DNA from: Leishmania infantum JPCM5
Taxonomy: Eukaryota; Euglenozoa; Kinetoplastea; Trypanosomatida; Trypanosomatidae
Length of the DNA: 64,000 nucleotides
NCBI RefSeq assembly: GCF_000002875.2
Contig: NC_009417.2
Coordinates: 1,345,929-1,409,928 of the forward strand
Direction of reading: 5' to 3'
The translations under genes were made by a program, and so were the position numbers. The notes beneath the pieces were generated by a model. It worked only from the letters and a program-made list of their open reading frames with translations, made no database searches and had not been told where the DNA came from. Shown here in pieces: positions 21,193-31,800 of this stretch (within the stretch, counting starts at the first letter, position 1; the number at the start of each line of letters is the position of its first letter).

Positions 21193-23241
21193 ATGAATGG
21201 CGGCGGTGCTGCACGGCACGCGGAGGCTGGCTTTCCGTTTTGGGTCAACGACATAGACTCCTTCGCATCCGTGCCACAGCGTCATGCACCACTCTCGTGC
21301 TCCCTGCTTCGCCTCCGCGACTTGTTCCGCTGCGACGTCGCCGATCCTGGCGAGTGCTGGCAGCACATCCTGCTCTCCAGCTACGTGACTGACCTTCCAT
21401 GGCTGCTGGCGACAGTGCCGGAGCTGTCCGCTGTGACAGGGAAACTGGTGCTGCTCAGCGGCGAAAAAGGGACGGCGACGCTGCGGCGCACCACCGGCGA
21501 TTCTTCGTGTCCATACACAGCAGCGTCGCCGCTGATGGACCGCGTGAACCCGTTCATGGCTGCCTTGCGCGAGCAAGCGAGGCCCACGTCTGCGTTACAC
21601 ACCACCCTTTCGCGCGAACGCCTTGCTGTTCTCGAGCCGCCGTTGCCCGTGGCCTTTGGGACGCACCACACCAAAATGGCGCTCTGCGTCAACGGCAGAG
21701 GCCTGCGTGTTTCTATCTTCACCGCTAACCTTGTCGAGCAGGACTGGTGCCGGAAGTCGCAAGGCATCTACGTACAGGACTTCCCATGGAAGACGGCGAC
21801 GGTGCGCTCAAACGACGACTCCGCGGATGCGACTATGGTGGAAACAGCAACGAGCAGCACCAGTAACAGCAACAATGGCAGTAACACCTTCACAAAGGGC
21901 GCTGAATTCGTCGCGCATCTGCGCCACTACTTGATGCAATGCGGCGTGAGTCTTGCCGCTGCATGTGCTTCACCGACAGATGCGGCATCCGCGGCTGGCC
22001 CCCTCGGGATCTTCGAAACGGATTTCCTATCTCACATCGATTTCTCGGCTGCAGCCGTGTGGCTCGTCAGCTCCGTCCCCGGAACGTACGCGCACGGTGA
22101 GGTCTGTCCTGGCTACCGTGTCGGGCTTTGTCGACTGGCGGAGGTGCTACGGCGCTCGGCACTGACGATGGCCACGTCGCCGGCGTCCGTCGACCTGAGC
22201 TGGCAGTACAGCTCCCAGGGCTCGCTCAATCCAGCGTTTCTGAACTCGCTGCAAGCAGCCATGTGCGGGGAGTCGGCGGCAGTGATTGAGTCCGGTGACG
22301 CACCGCGAGGCGTGCGTGACGTGCAGGTGGTATACCCCACCGAGGAAGAAGTGCGGAACAGCTGGGAGGGCTGGCGAGGCGGCATGTCACTCCCTCTGCG
22401 TGTGCAGTGCTGCCATGAGTTTGTGAACGCGCGCTTGCATCGCTGGGGCAGCAGCGAGGAGGGTCACACGGCAAAGCGTGCATTCCCACGGCCACCCAAA
22501 GTCGCAGCGGCCCACGCCAGCCGTGAGGATGCTGTGGATGTAGATGGAGTGGACATCGATGGAGGCGAGGAGACGACGCCATCACTGGCGGGCAGCTGCG
22601 CAGCCGACCGACAGTTTGCGCTGCCCCATATTAAGTCGTACGCGGCCGTTGCACCAGACCGTTCCTGCGTCCGTTGGTTTCTTCTGACGAGTGCAAATCT
22701 CTCCCAGGCGGCGTGGGGTAGCCTAAGCAGGAAGGTGAACCAGCGCGGTTCGCGGCAACAGCTCGTGCGCTCGTACGAGCTGGGCGTTCTCTACGACTCC
22801 CATTCTGCTATTTACCCGTCAGCATCATCGTGGTTCAGCGTGGTGGCCGAGTCGAGGATCGAGCTTCCGAACGCACGCAATTCTCGTGCGATGCTGTACG
22901 AGACGCCGCTCGGCGTTGACACTCAGGATGTGTGTCTGTACATACCATACAACCTCCTTTGCCCGACCCCGTACGCAAGCACTGCCGCTCTGCGAGCGCA
23001 CAGGCACGCACCTGACGAGGGTGAGCAGGCCGTCGAAGAAGCGGCGCTGGACTGTAGTGATGTGCCGTGGGTGCTAGACATGCCACATCGGGGTAAGGAC
23101 GCCTACGGCCTCGAGGTCGAGGAGGCGTTCGAGAGCATCGTTTCTCCAAATTTATCAAAGTGGCAGCCTCGTACGCGCGCCATGGACACCGCACCGCTGT
23201 GCAGCATCGGGGCCCCCCGTAAGCGCATGCGTGAGGCGTAG
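21193..23241 (+). CDS. TDP1: tyrosyl-DNA phosphodiesterase 1
   Basis: A 682-residue member of the phospholipase D superfamily that removes topoisomerase I adducts and other groups from DNA 3' ends. Both HKD half-motifs are intact: GTHHTKM with His159 and Lys161, followed by the typical SIFTANLVEQDW, and PHIKSY with His479 and Lys481, followed by WFLLTSANLSQAAWG with Asn502. The spacing and flanking residues match the eukaryotic TDP1 family as I know it (human pairs H263/K265 and H493/K495). Two low-complexity insertions separate family blocks: a Ser/Asn-rich one near residues 218-235 and an acidic Asp/Gly one near 445-460. The longer open frame back to 21046 has no ATG and crosses the splice-acceptor signal, so ATG 21193 is preferred. 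Expected to act in the nucleus, possibly also in the kinetoplast; no localisation signal is obvious. Confidence 0.95.
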   Translation: MNGGGAARHAEAGFPFWVNDIDSFASVPQRHAPLSCSLLRLRDLFRCDVADPGECWQHILLSSYVTDLPWLLATVPELSAVTGKLVLLSGEKGTATLRRTTGDSSCPYTAASPLMDRVNPFMAALREQARPTSALHTTLSRERLAVLEPPLPVAFGTHHTKMALCVNGRGLRVSIFTANLVEQDWCRKSQGIYVQDFPWKTATVRSNDDSADATMVETATSSTSNSNNGSNTFTKGAEFVAHLRHYLMQCGVSLAAACASPTDAASAAGPLGIFETDFLSHIDFSAAAVWLVSSVPGTYAHGEVCPGYRVGLCRLAEVLRRSALTMATSPASVDLSWQYSSQGSLNPAFLNSLQAAMCGESAAVIESGDAPRGVRDVQVVYPTEEEVRNSWEGWRGGMSLPLRVQCCHEFVNARLHRWGSSEEGHTAKRAFPRPPKVAAAHASREDAVDVDGVDIDGGEETTPSLAGSCAADRQFALPHIKSYAAVAPDRSCVRWFLLTSANLSQAAWGSLSRKVNQRGSRQQLVRSYELGVLYDSHSAIYPSASSWFSVVAESRIELPNARNSRAMLYETPLGVDTQDVCLYIPYNLLCPTPYASTAALRAHRHAPDEGEQAVEEAALDCSDVPWVLDMPHRGKDAYGLEVEEAFESIVSPNLSKWQPRTRAMDTAPLCSIGAPRKRMREA

Positions 23242-25285
23242 AGCGCGAGGGAGACAGGCACGCGCGTTCGTGTTTATGTTCGAGGCCCGTTGCTCGCTAC
23301 AGCGCCGTCGAGCGACTACCAGGACGAACAAGAAAAGCTGTCCCCCTCCACATCATTTCTCTGAATCCGCCCTCGGACAGAGATCGCCAGCGCGCCACCA
23401 CGGGACATGTCAGTCACACAGCCACAGATGACTAGCAAAAAGTAAGACAGAAAGTCAGAGATGCTCACGCCGCAAGGCGGAATGGTGGAGTAAGGAGTCC
23501 GCGACAAGCGAACTTTACGCCATCTGCTCCCCAGCGTAACGATTTGTTTACGTTCGCAACCTGCTCCGTCTCCGCAGCCCCACACCCCTTCCCACACACG
23601 CCGCGGTGCCTGCGGTGGCGTCCGCTACGCTCCCCTTATGTTCGTTTTCGCCACACTCGCTCTCCCTCATCCCACCTACACGTCACCGCGGCCCTTTTTT
23701 CCCTCCGTCTCCCTCCCCCACTCCCCGCCAGCTTACCCCTCCCCATAATTCAAAGGGAACCCCCCTAACACCTCCCTCTTTACCTGTGCTTTCTATCTCT
23801 GCCTCCCAGTGTTCTGCGGCCGTCTTGCACGCGAGCGATGCCTCCCTTCCCCGCGACGAAAGAGGCACAATCACAGTCATCATAACGCTCACACGCTGAG
23901 GTGACCACGGCCACCATCAGCGCCACCATCCGTCACCCGCCTCGTATCGCTTTTGACATCATCTCCACAAACTCAGTTGCAGGTGATGCTCTGGTATTCT
24001 TGAAAAACTTCTGATTTGTGCTCCCCATACCCCCCTTCCTTTCCTTATCCCTTGCTTCTTCCGCAGCGCCACACGGAGCTGGTGAGCTGCGAGGCGTGCG
24101 GGTCTCAGTGTGTATGTGCCTGCGTGTACTCAAACTCTCTCTAGATATAGATGTTTGCCGCTCTCCTCCGTTTGTCTGTCTGTGTCTGTGTTATCATCGG
24201 CAGCTGAGACATTCACAAGAGGCGTACACCACCGAAATAACGCTAAAACGAAACGTAGAAAACGTATGCACAACACTCCTTTGTGGTCGCATGCACGCGT
24301 TTTTCTCTTTCTCTCGTGGATCCCTCATGACGAGGTACACCTCAGCGCGCGGTATCTCAAGGGGGCCGCCACACAGCACGGTGGGCGGAAGCCGAGCAGC
24401 CCTCCTATCCCTGTCAATGCCTTGCCACTTCTGGCGGTGACGCGGCCAATCACCTACCACGTAGGGGGGAGGTCAGAGCGATGTATCGCTACTGATGTCG
24501 GCGCTCGGGTTCTGGATGGCGTGGCATCGGAGCGACCTCGCGACAGTGAACACGCTTGTGCCATCCATGCGATTACGCAGAGTGTTAGTGTCACTCGACC
24601 GTGTCTCACACGGCCCGGCTGGTGGCTGGGGGGCCTGAGCGCCACCACGAGGGAGACGCACCACGTGGCAACCCAGCATGGCTGGAGCGGCTGCGAGGCG
24701 ATCTGCAAAGCAGGCATGGGTAGATAGAGTTCGAGGCAGAGGCTCTGCTCAGCTCACCGATCTGATATTGCCCTAACGCGTGTGTCAACGGCATGCTTTT
24801 CACCACGCTGGTGCGGCCTGTGGGGCAAGCCGGGGGAGGAGGATAGAGTGCAGTGGACGCCACAGTGTATGGCAGAGAATGGACACACGCTGCAAAGAGG
24901 AAAGGAAATGCCGTTTTTTTCCTGAAGTGCGCATCGCTCGGCGCTATCGCATCGCTGTCACGGCCACTCTGCGAGTGCGACGTCGTTTGCCGGTATGTGA
25001 TGGTGTCCTCCCTACCAGCTTCTCTCGTTTCGCACGTCCATCCTCCCTTTCTTTTGTTGCATGTGCGATTAAACTGACGGACGCGTTTTTTTTTTGTTGG
25101 GACCTCTTTCTCATCAAAGGTGAGCCATCGCCTGCGCAAAATTATGTACGAAGCGATCCACTGACGACACCTTCTCGTCGCTGCCGCTTCCTTTTACCAT
25201 TTTTTTTTCTGATCATCATCCATCCCCTCCCCACGCCCCGCAGATTCCTCAACTTTCTTGTGTGCCTTTGTACGCGTGCCGTAAG
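23242..25285. other. intergenic region with repeat copy B
   Basis: About 2 kb. The left part is C/T-rich without a gene. From 24339 it contains the dispersed repeat copy B, then about 200 bp of weaker similarity to the 5.85-kb island, then T-rich DNA up to the remains of the domain array. A C-rich tract ending in CCCCGCAG near 25236-25243 could be the acceptor of the ancestral gene whose remains begin at 25286. Confidence 0.6.
24339..24645. repeat. dispersed repeat, copy B (partner at 5853-6158)
   Basis: Nearly identical over about 306 bp to copy A and in the same orientation. To the right, similarity decays but short shared blocks remain to about 24820. The part corresponding to the GTGGTGCCAGGG hallmark of copy A is missing, as expected for a truncated retroposon copy. 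Confidence 0.9.
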
Positions 25286-28170
25286 ATGCTCGTGCCAAAG
25301 TCATCTGAGTCTGTGGTTACACGGCAGAAGATCAGCTTTAAAGGGGCAAGTGGCCTGATACGGTGCTGCTGCAGAAGGAAGCTATCGCAGAGGCTTTCCA
25401 GAAAGACGCCGCCGAGGCACTCGGCATCTCCTGCGACGACGTCCTCGACATCTTTTCGAGAACTCCTGCAGCGTGTCCTGCTCCGTGCGCCACGCCAAAA
25501 TACTCTCCGAGTCGGATGTCGGTCGCATTCGCATCACCAGCGCTTATCGACGAGTATGGAAAGTTTACTTTGCTTACAGGGGGGAAAGGCAGGGGAGGAC
25601 CGAAGCTTTCTAGGCTAGTGTTGGTGCCACAGGATCATCGGTCCTTGCGAGCGACGACATGGACAGCAGAGACTTAGTCACCGCAGCTACACCAAACACC
25701 CCGTTCTTGATCAACTTCCACGGCGACAACTGGGTACCAATGCTAGAGGTGCACATGCTTGAGCTCACGCAAGTCGGTCAGTGAGACATCACTAACGCCT
25801 CAAAGACGGCGGCTTTGATGAAGGAGAAGCGGTCGCTGTCAGCGTCTGCGGCGTGCTTGACGTGACGCTGGAGTATGTGAAAGGTGGGGCAACGCTCAAG
25901 TATAGTATTCCGCACACCTACTCAGATGACCAGCGTCAGCAGCAGAAGCCGTTGCTCGACCGGTACGCATATCCACATGTGTGGTCAAAGTGCACGGAGC
26001 TCAAGATGGAACTCATCTTCGCCGAGACGCGCCACCGCGTCGTCCTTGACGGCGATGAGTGTGATCACGTGTTGGAGGCTGCCCAAGAGAAGGTCGGCGA
26101 GGCATTTCACGAGGATGTGGCTGCGCTGCTGCACCTCTCCATAGATGCCGTGAATCCGCCCTCGTGCACCGGCGCCCTTGAGCTGGAGTTCATTGTCAAG
26201 CACGCAGCAAGCATATCTGCGGCTATCATCGATGGGGAGCTGGAGCATGGCGAAAACCAGCGCAACTGGCTCATGCATGAGATAGTCACCGGGGTCTGGT
26301 CCCCCAGAACGACCTCGCATTCGCAGAGCTGTCTCACCGAGGTGCTTTTGATGGAGAATGCCGCACAAAGTCACAACAGCGACGATGCCAAGTGCGCAGT
26401 GACGACTCGACATCGCCTGCGCTTCGGTGGTGTCCGCCTGGACAAGCGTGATGGAGGCTCACGGTGAGGCGGCCCTGACCAGTGCGGTCGTGCATGATGT
26501 GTGCGCCGCCGTCGGCGTTAAGGATGGCGATAGCCGTCTGTTGCACTTGGAGAAGGGCAGCCTCGTGACAGAGCTGCTCGTCACGCACCTAGCCTCGCTC
26601 TCGCGAAAGGCGGTCGACGACATATTGGCGTCATTCGTGTTCTCCGAGACATGGGAGCTGCTCTCCATGCAAGACAGGACGCCTCTCACCCTCCCGCAGG
26701 AGCACCCTTCCGAGAATGCTCTTTCGCGGCGACGACGGAGTGGCTCTTAAGAGGAGGGGGAGGAGGAGCAACTGCGCAGCTGCTTCCAGGAAGACGTCGT
26801 CGAATGGTTCAAGGTGCAGCCCGACGCGGTGCAGCAAATCGAGTTCAACGCGCGCAGTCTGCTAGGGAACTTTGCGCTGCAACACAGCCTCGCATCAGAC
26901 GTGAAGACACTGCGGAAGGAACTGGCCAAGTCCCCTTGCACAACCACGTGGCGGCTGTACAAGAAGTGCGGCTGCACCCACGGTGCCGTGTCGCTCATCA
27001 CCATCTCAGCTTTCCCGGCGTCGCCTGGCCGCGCGCGATGGAAGAGCGACTGGCCGCCCTGCTTGGCGCCCTCGTTACAGATGTGGCAGAGCAGCTGTCA
27101 GTCCAGGAATCGCACGTGAAGGGCGTCACCTTTACGGCATCCCTGAAGGCGACGTTTGCCGTTTCTCCCCCTCCCCCCCCCACCCCAACCACCACCCGGC
27201 ACTCACGCGGCAGGCCATAGATAGGCTGCTCGGCGAAGGGTCTTTCCCTAGCATGCGGCATCTGTGCATGGGGACGGAGGCACCGGCGTCAGCGCAAAAG
27301 CGCGAGGTGCCGCCTGCCGCCGCTGCCGAGACGACAGACCCCATGTCGACTTCCGGCATCACCGCCTCCCTTCTGCACTCGTGCGCCGCCGACGCTGTCA
27401 TAAGTCACCATCGCCCGCGCTTTGGCGGAGCTGAGTAGGGGCGGTCATGAGCGAGAGCGAAGAGCAGCTGCGAAAGGCTTTCTTGGGCGACGTTGAGGCT
27501 TCAGTGGGCGTGTAGGCGAATGCTGTGCAGTCCATGGAATTCCTGCTCGGCAGTCTGGTCGTTGACGTCGAGCTGGTCCATGCGCCGAGTCTTGACCGTA
27601 AAGAGATCGACGCTCGCCTCAGCGTCTTCGAGCTCCCTCGCACCTGGGGCGTGCACCTTGACTCCACCGCGAACAAGGGGGAGGGGCCAGTCAAGCGCAT
27701 CGCCACGCATCACCGCATGAAGCCGGAAAGCGGCGACTGGGGTGCGCTTTTGGCAGTGCAGTTCAGTGAATTAGAGGCAACCTTCGTGAACGATGTGGGG
27801 GCGTCGCTGAAACTGCCAAAGGAGGTTATCACGAGCCTAATCTTTCGCATGGGGAATCTTCTGGTAGACATGGAGATTGTTCACCCGGCGGAGTGGCCAA
27901 GAAAGGAGAAGGATCGATTACTCGCGTCTTGCACGCACACTGAAACGTGGACTCTGTATCAGTCAGTGGTGCTCAAGCTACCCACCGCACAAGCAACAGA
28001 GCACTGCGTCCAGATCGACGGCGACCACTGGGCGACTGTTCTTGACCATCAGCGGGCGGTATTGGAGCGCGCATTCATCTTGGGCGTTTGTGAGGCCACA
28101 CTGCTGTCTGCGTCGGCTGTGAAGGAACTCCACTTCGGCCTCGGCAGTCTCGTCGCTGCGTTCAAACAAA

Positions 28171-28207
<37 letters not shown>

Positions 28208-28697
28208 ACGTGTGCGAAGAGAGACTCGCGCGCTTCCCGTTCAGTCGCGCATGTGCCATCTGCCAGTCTCTACCCGATCGTTGCGACGCTTCACCGTCAG
28301 GTAGAGTCACGACAGCTCACTACGTGCGACTTCAGAGAAACGGCTGGGCAATCGCCCTCCATTCTCAGCAGCCTGCCCTGACGGTATCGTTCGAGAAATA
28401 TGCGAGTACAGCTTGTCGTTTACCCTTTACAGCATCAGCCACCTCATCTTCGACAAATCTCAGTTCCGCGCTTGTTTCAAGCTCGAGCACCCCGTCACTG
28501 CTAAGTCTCGTCAAATCAACAACGCCCTCACAACGGCGCCTTTCACAAACACGTGGAGTTACTACCCACGTGTGCTCAGAGAAAACAACCATACAGCCGC
28601 CGACGTCGATTCGACGCACGAAATCACCAGTGCAAGCCTGACGCAAAATCAACTTAAAAAAAAAAACACATGCGTTTGCCCAAATCGCGATCGGTGA
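25286..28697 (+). pseudogene. decayed array of about ten FAZ1-like domains
   Basis: Fragments of the domain found in the next gene follow one another here, split across frames by stops and indels. Recognisable pieces in order: 25286-25560 (frameshift near 25360), 25690-25980 (a stop near 25782), 26020-26290, 26400-26670 (frameshift near 26430), 26730-26975, 26990-27280, 27400-27660 (internal TAG near 27513), 27690-27970, 27990-28275 (broken by a CA microsatellite) and 28300-28590 (frameshifted). Diagnostic residues persist, such as T-R-H-R-V-V-L-D-G, E-H-C-V-Q-I-D-G-D-H-W and T-E-T-W-T-L-Y. Unlike the next gene, the copies differ widely from one another, so they are old. An ATG at 25286, 43 nt after a C-rich tract with AG, may be the ancestral start. 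The segments 25853-26467 and 27525-28304 still read as open frames and could be mistaken for genes. Confidence 0.8.
28173..28204. repeat. CA microsatellite inside a decayed domain
   Basis: About 14 CA units interrupt a domain copy in its last third, between GSLVAAFKQ and the EERLARFPF remnant, destroying the domain. Confidence 0.9.
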
Positions 28698-28752
28698 ACG
28701 GCAACATCTGACCGAACTACAGCCTCGAGAGGATCAGCCTCCGCGGTTCACA

Positions 28753-28770
28753 ACTTCCTCGTCTACAGGC
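28753..28770 (+). promoter_or_regulatory. weak candidate splice acceptor for the giant gene
   Basis: The only pyrimidine-rich run close upstream of ATG 28837 is short and ends in AG at about 28769-28770. It is much poorer than the tracts before other genes here, which fits the idea that this start arose after the 5' part of a larger gene decayed. Confidence 0.25.
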
Positions 28771-28836
28771 AGCAGAGAGCTGCGCTTCGAGCAAGAAACG
28801 CCATACGCACACCCTCGCCGTGTAAAACGCTCGACA

Positions 28837-31800
28837 ATGAAAGGCAAGCGCGTCAACCTTCACGACACGGAAAGTTTCATGTCACTCGACGAATTCGACT
28901 CTGATAACAACGCTTCATACACAGCGGAAAACGCCAGTGACCACACAAAGCAAGACAATCTCAGCAGTACCGCAGCCGCGCGGAACTCTGCAGAATCTTC
29001 CATGTTACTTGAGCCGCCGGGGAACACGCCTATATCGTACCTATCACATTCGAACTCCCCGAAGAGCTTCGCGCCGCTGGAGGCGGCGGAGGAGGCCGGC
29101 GCGGTGCAGCGTGAGGAGCAGGCGCCAGCGCTGCAGCGCGTCGGCACGCCGGTGGAGCCGCAGCCGCGCCTCGCGGTCACGACCCACCGGGTTCGCCTGG
29201 ACGGCGATTTGTGGGCGCGTGTCGTCGACGAGTGGCCGGACCTGCTCAAGCAGGAGTTCACAAGCGACGTGTGCGATGCCACGGCGCTGCCGCGGACGTC
29301 GATGCAGCGGCTGGTGCTCACAGCCGGCAGCCTCGTCGCCGACTTCCAGCTCTCGCACGGAGGCCTCGCGAAGAGGGAGCTGAACAAGCAGCTTGCCAGC
29401 TCGCCCTTCACCCGCACCTGGGCACTGTACGAGCGCGTCGCCGAGACGAAAGAGACGCCGCCCACCCGCGCCACGCCGCCGGCTGCCCTTCGCGCCTCGG
29501 AGAGCTTCGCGTCGCTGGACCCGGTGGAGGAGGCCGCAGTGCTGCGTGCGCAGCAGGAGGAGCATGCGCCAGCGCTGCAGCGCGTCGGCACGCCGGTGGA
29601 GCCGCAGCCGCGCCTCGCGGTCACGACACACCGGGTTCGCCTGGACGGCGATTTGTGGGCGCGTGTCGTCGACGAGTGGCCGGACCTGCTCAAGCAGGAG
29701 TTCACAAGCGACGTGTGCGATGCCACGGCGCTGCCGCGGACGTCGATGCAGCGGCTGGTGCTCACAGCCGGCAGCCTCGTCGCCGACTTCCAGCTCTCGC
29801 ACGGAGGCCTCGCGAAGAGGGAGCTGAACAAGCAGCTTGCCAGCTCGCCCTTCACCCGCACCTGGGCACTGTACGAGCGCGTCGCCGAGACGAAAGAGAC
29901 GCCGCCCACCCGCGCCACGCCGCCGGCTGCCCTTCGCGCCTCGGAGAGCTTCGCGTCGCTGGACCCGGTGGAGGAGGCCGCAGTGCTGCGTGCGCAGCAG
30001 GAGGAGCATGCGCCAGCGCTGCAGCGCGTCGGCACGCCGGTGGAGCCGCAGCCGCGCCTCGCGGTCACGACACACCGGGTTCGCCTGGACGGCGATTTGT
30101 GGGCGCGTGTCGTCGACGAGTGGCCGGACCTGCTCAAGCAGGAGTTCACAAGCGACGTGTGCGATGCCACGGCGCTGCCGCGGACGTCGATGCAGCGGCT
30201 GGTGCTCACAGCCGGCAGCCTCGTCGCCGACTTCCAGCTCTCGCACGGAGGCCTCGCGAAGAGGGAGCTGAACAAGCAGCTTGCCAGCTCGCCCTTCACC
30301 CGCACCTGGGCACTGTACGAGCGCGTCGCCGAGACGAAAGAGACGCCGCCCACCCGCGCCACGCCGCCGGCTGCCCTTCGCGCCTCGGAGAGCTTCGCGC
30401 CGCTGGAGGCGGTGGAGGAGGCCGCAGTGCTGCGTGCGCAGCAGGAGGAGCATGCGCCAGCGCTGCAGCGCGTCGGCACGCCGGTGGAGCCGCAGCCGCG
30501 CCTCGCGGTCACGACACACCGGGTTCGCCTGGACGGCGATTTGTGGGCGCGTGTCGTCGACGAGTGGCCGGACCTGCTCAAGCAGGAGTTCACAAGCGAC
30601 GTGTGCGATGCCACGGCGCTGCCGCGGACGTCGATGCAGCGGCTGGTGCTCACAGCCGGCAGCCTCGTCGCCGACTTCCAGCTCTCGCACGGAGGCCTCG
30701 CGAAGAGGGAGCTGAACAAGCAGCTTGCCAGCTCGCCCTTCACCCGCACCTGGGCACTGTACGAGCGCGTCGCCGAGACGAAAGAGACGCCGCCCACCCG
30801 CGCCACGCCGCCGGCTGCCCTTCGCGCCTCGGAGAGCTTCGCGTCGCTGGACCCGGTGGAGGAGGCCGCAGTGCTGCGTGCGCAGCAGGAGGAGCATGCG
30901 CCAGCGCTGCAGCGCGTCGGCACGCCGGTGGAGCCGCAGCCGCGCCTCGCGGTCACGACACACCGGGTTCGCCTGGACGGCGATTTGTGGGCGCGTGTCG
31001 TCGACGAGTGGCCGGACCTGCTCAAGCAGGAGTTCACAAGCGACGTGTGCGATGCCACGGCGCTGCCGCGGACGTCGATGCAGCGGCTGGTGCTCACAGC
31101 CGGCAGCCTCGTCGCCGACTTCCAGCTCTCGCACGGAGGCCTCGCGAAGAGGGAGCTGAACAAGCAGCTTGCCAGCTCGCCCTTCACCCGCACCTGGGCA
31201 CTGTACGAGCGCGTCGCCGAGACGAAAGAGACGCCGCCCACCCGCGCCACGCCGCCGGCTGCCCTTCGCGCCTCGGAGAGCTTAGCGCCGCTGGAGGCGG
31301 CGGAGGAGGCTGGCGCGGCGCAGCGTGAGGAGCAGGCGCCAGCGCTGCAGCGCGTCGGCACGCCGGTGGAGCCGCAGCCGCGCCTCGCGGTCACGACACA
31401 CCGGGTTCGCCTGGACGGCGATTTGTGGGCGCGTGTCGTCGACGAGTGGCCGGACCTGCTCAAGCAGGAGTTCACAAGCGACGTGTGCGATGCCACGGCG
31501 CTGCCGCGGACGTCGATGCAGCGGCTGGTGCTCACAGCCGGCAGCCTCGTCGCCGACTTCCAGCTCTCGCACGGAGGCCTCGCGAAGAGGGAGCTGAACA
31601 AGCAGCTTGCCAGCTCGCCCTTCACCCGCACCTGGGCACTGTACGAGCGCGTCGCCGAGACGAAAGAGACGCCGCCCACCCGCGCCACGCCGCCGGCTGC
31701 CCTTCGCGCCTCGGAGAGCTTCGCGTCGCTGGACCCGGTGGAGGAGGCCGCAGTGCTGCGTGCGCAGCAGGAGGAGCATGCGCCAGCGCTGCAGCGCGTC

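Noticed and set aside
25853..26467. 204-codon frame considered as a separate small gene
   Set aside because: It is one piece of the decayed domain array, begins and ends inside domain fragments, and continues in another frame on the right.
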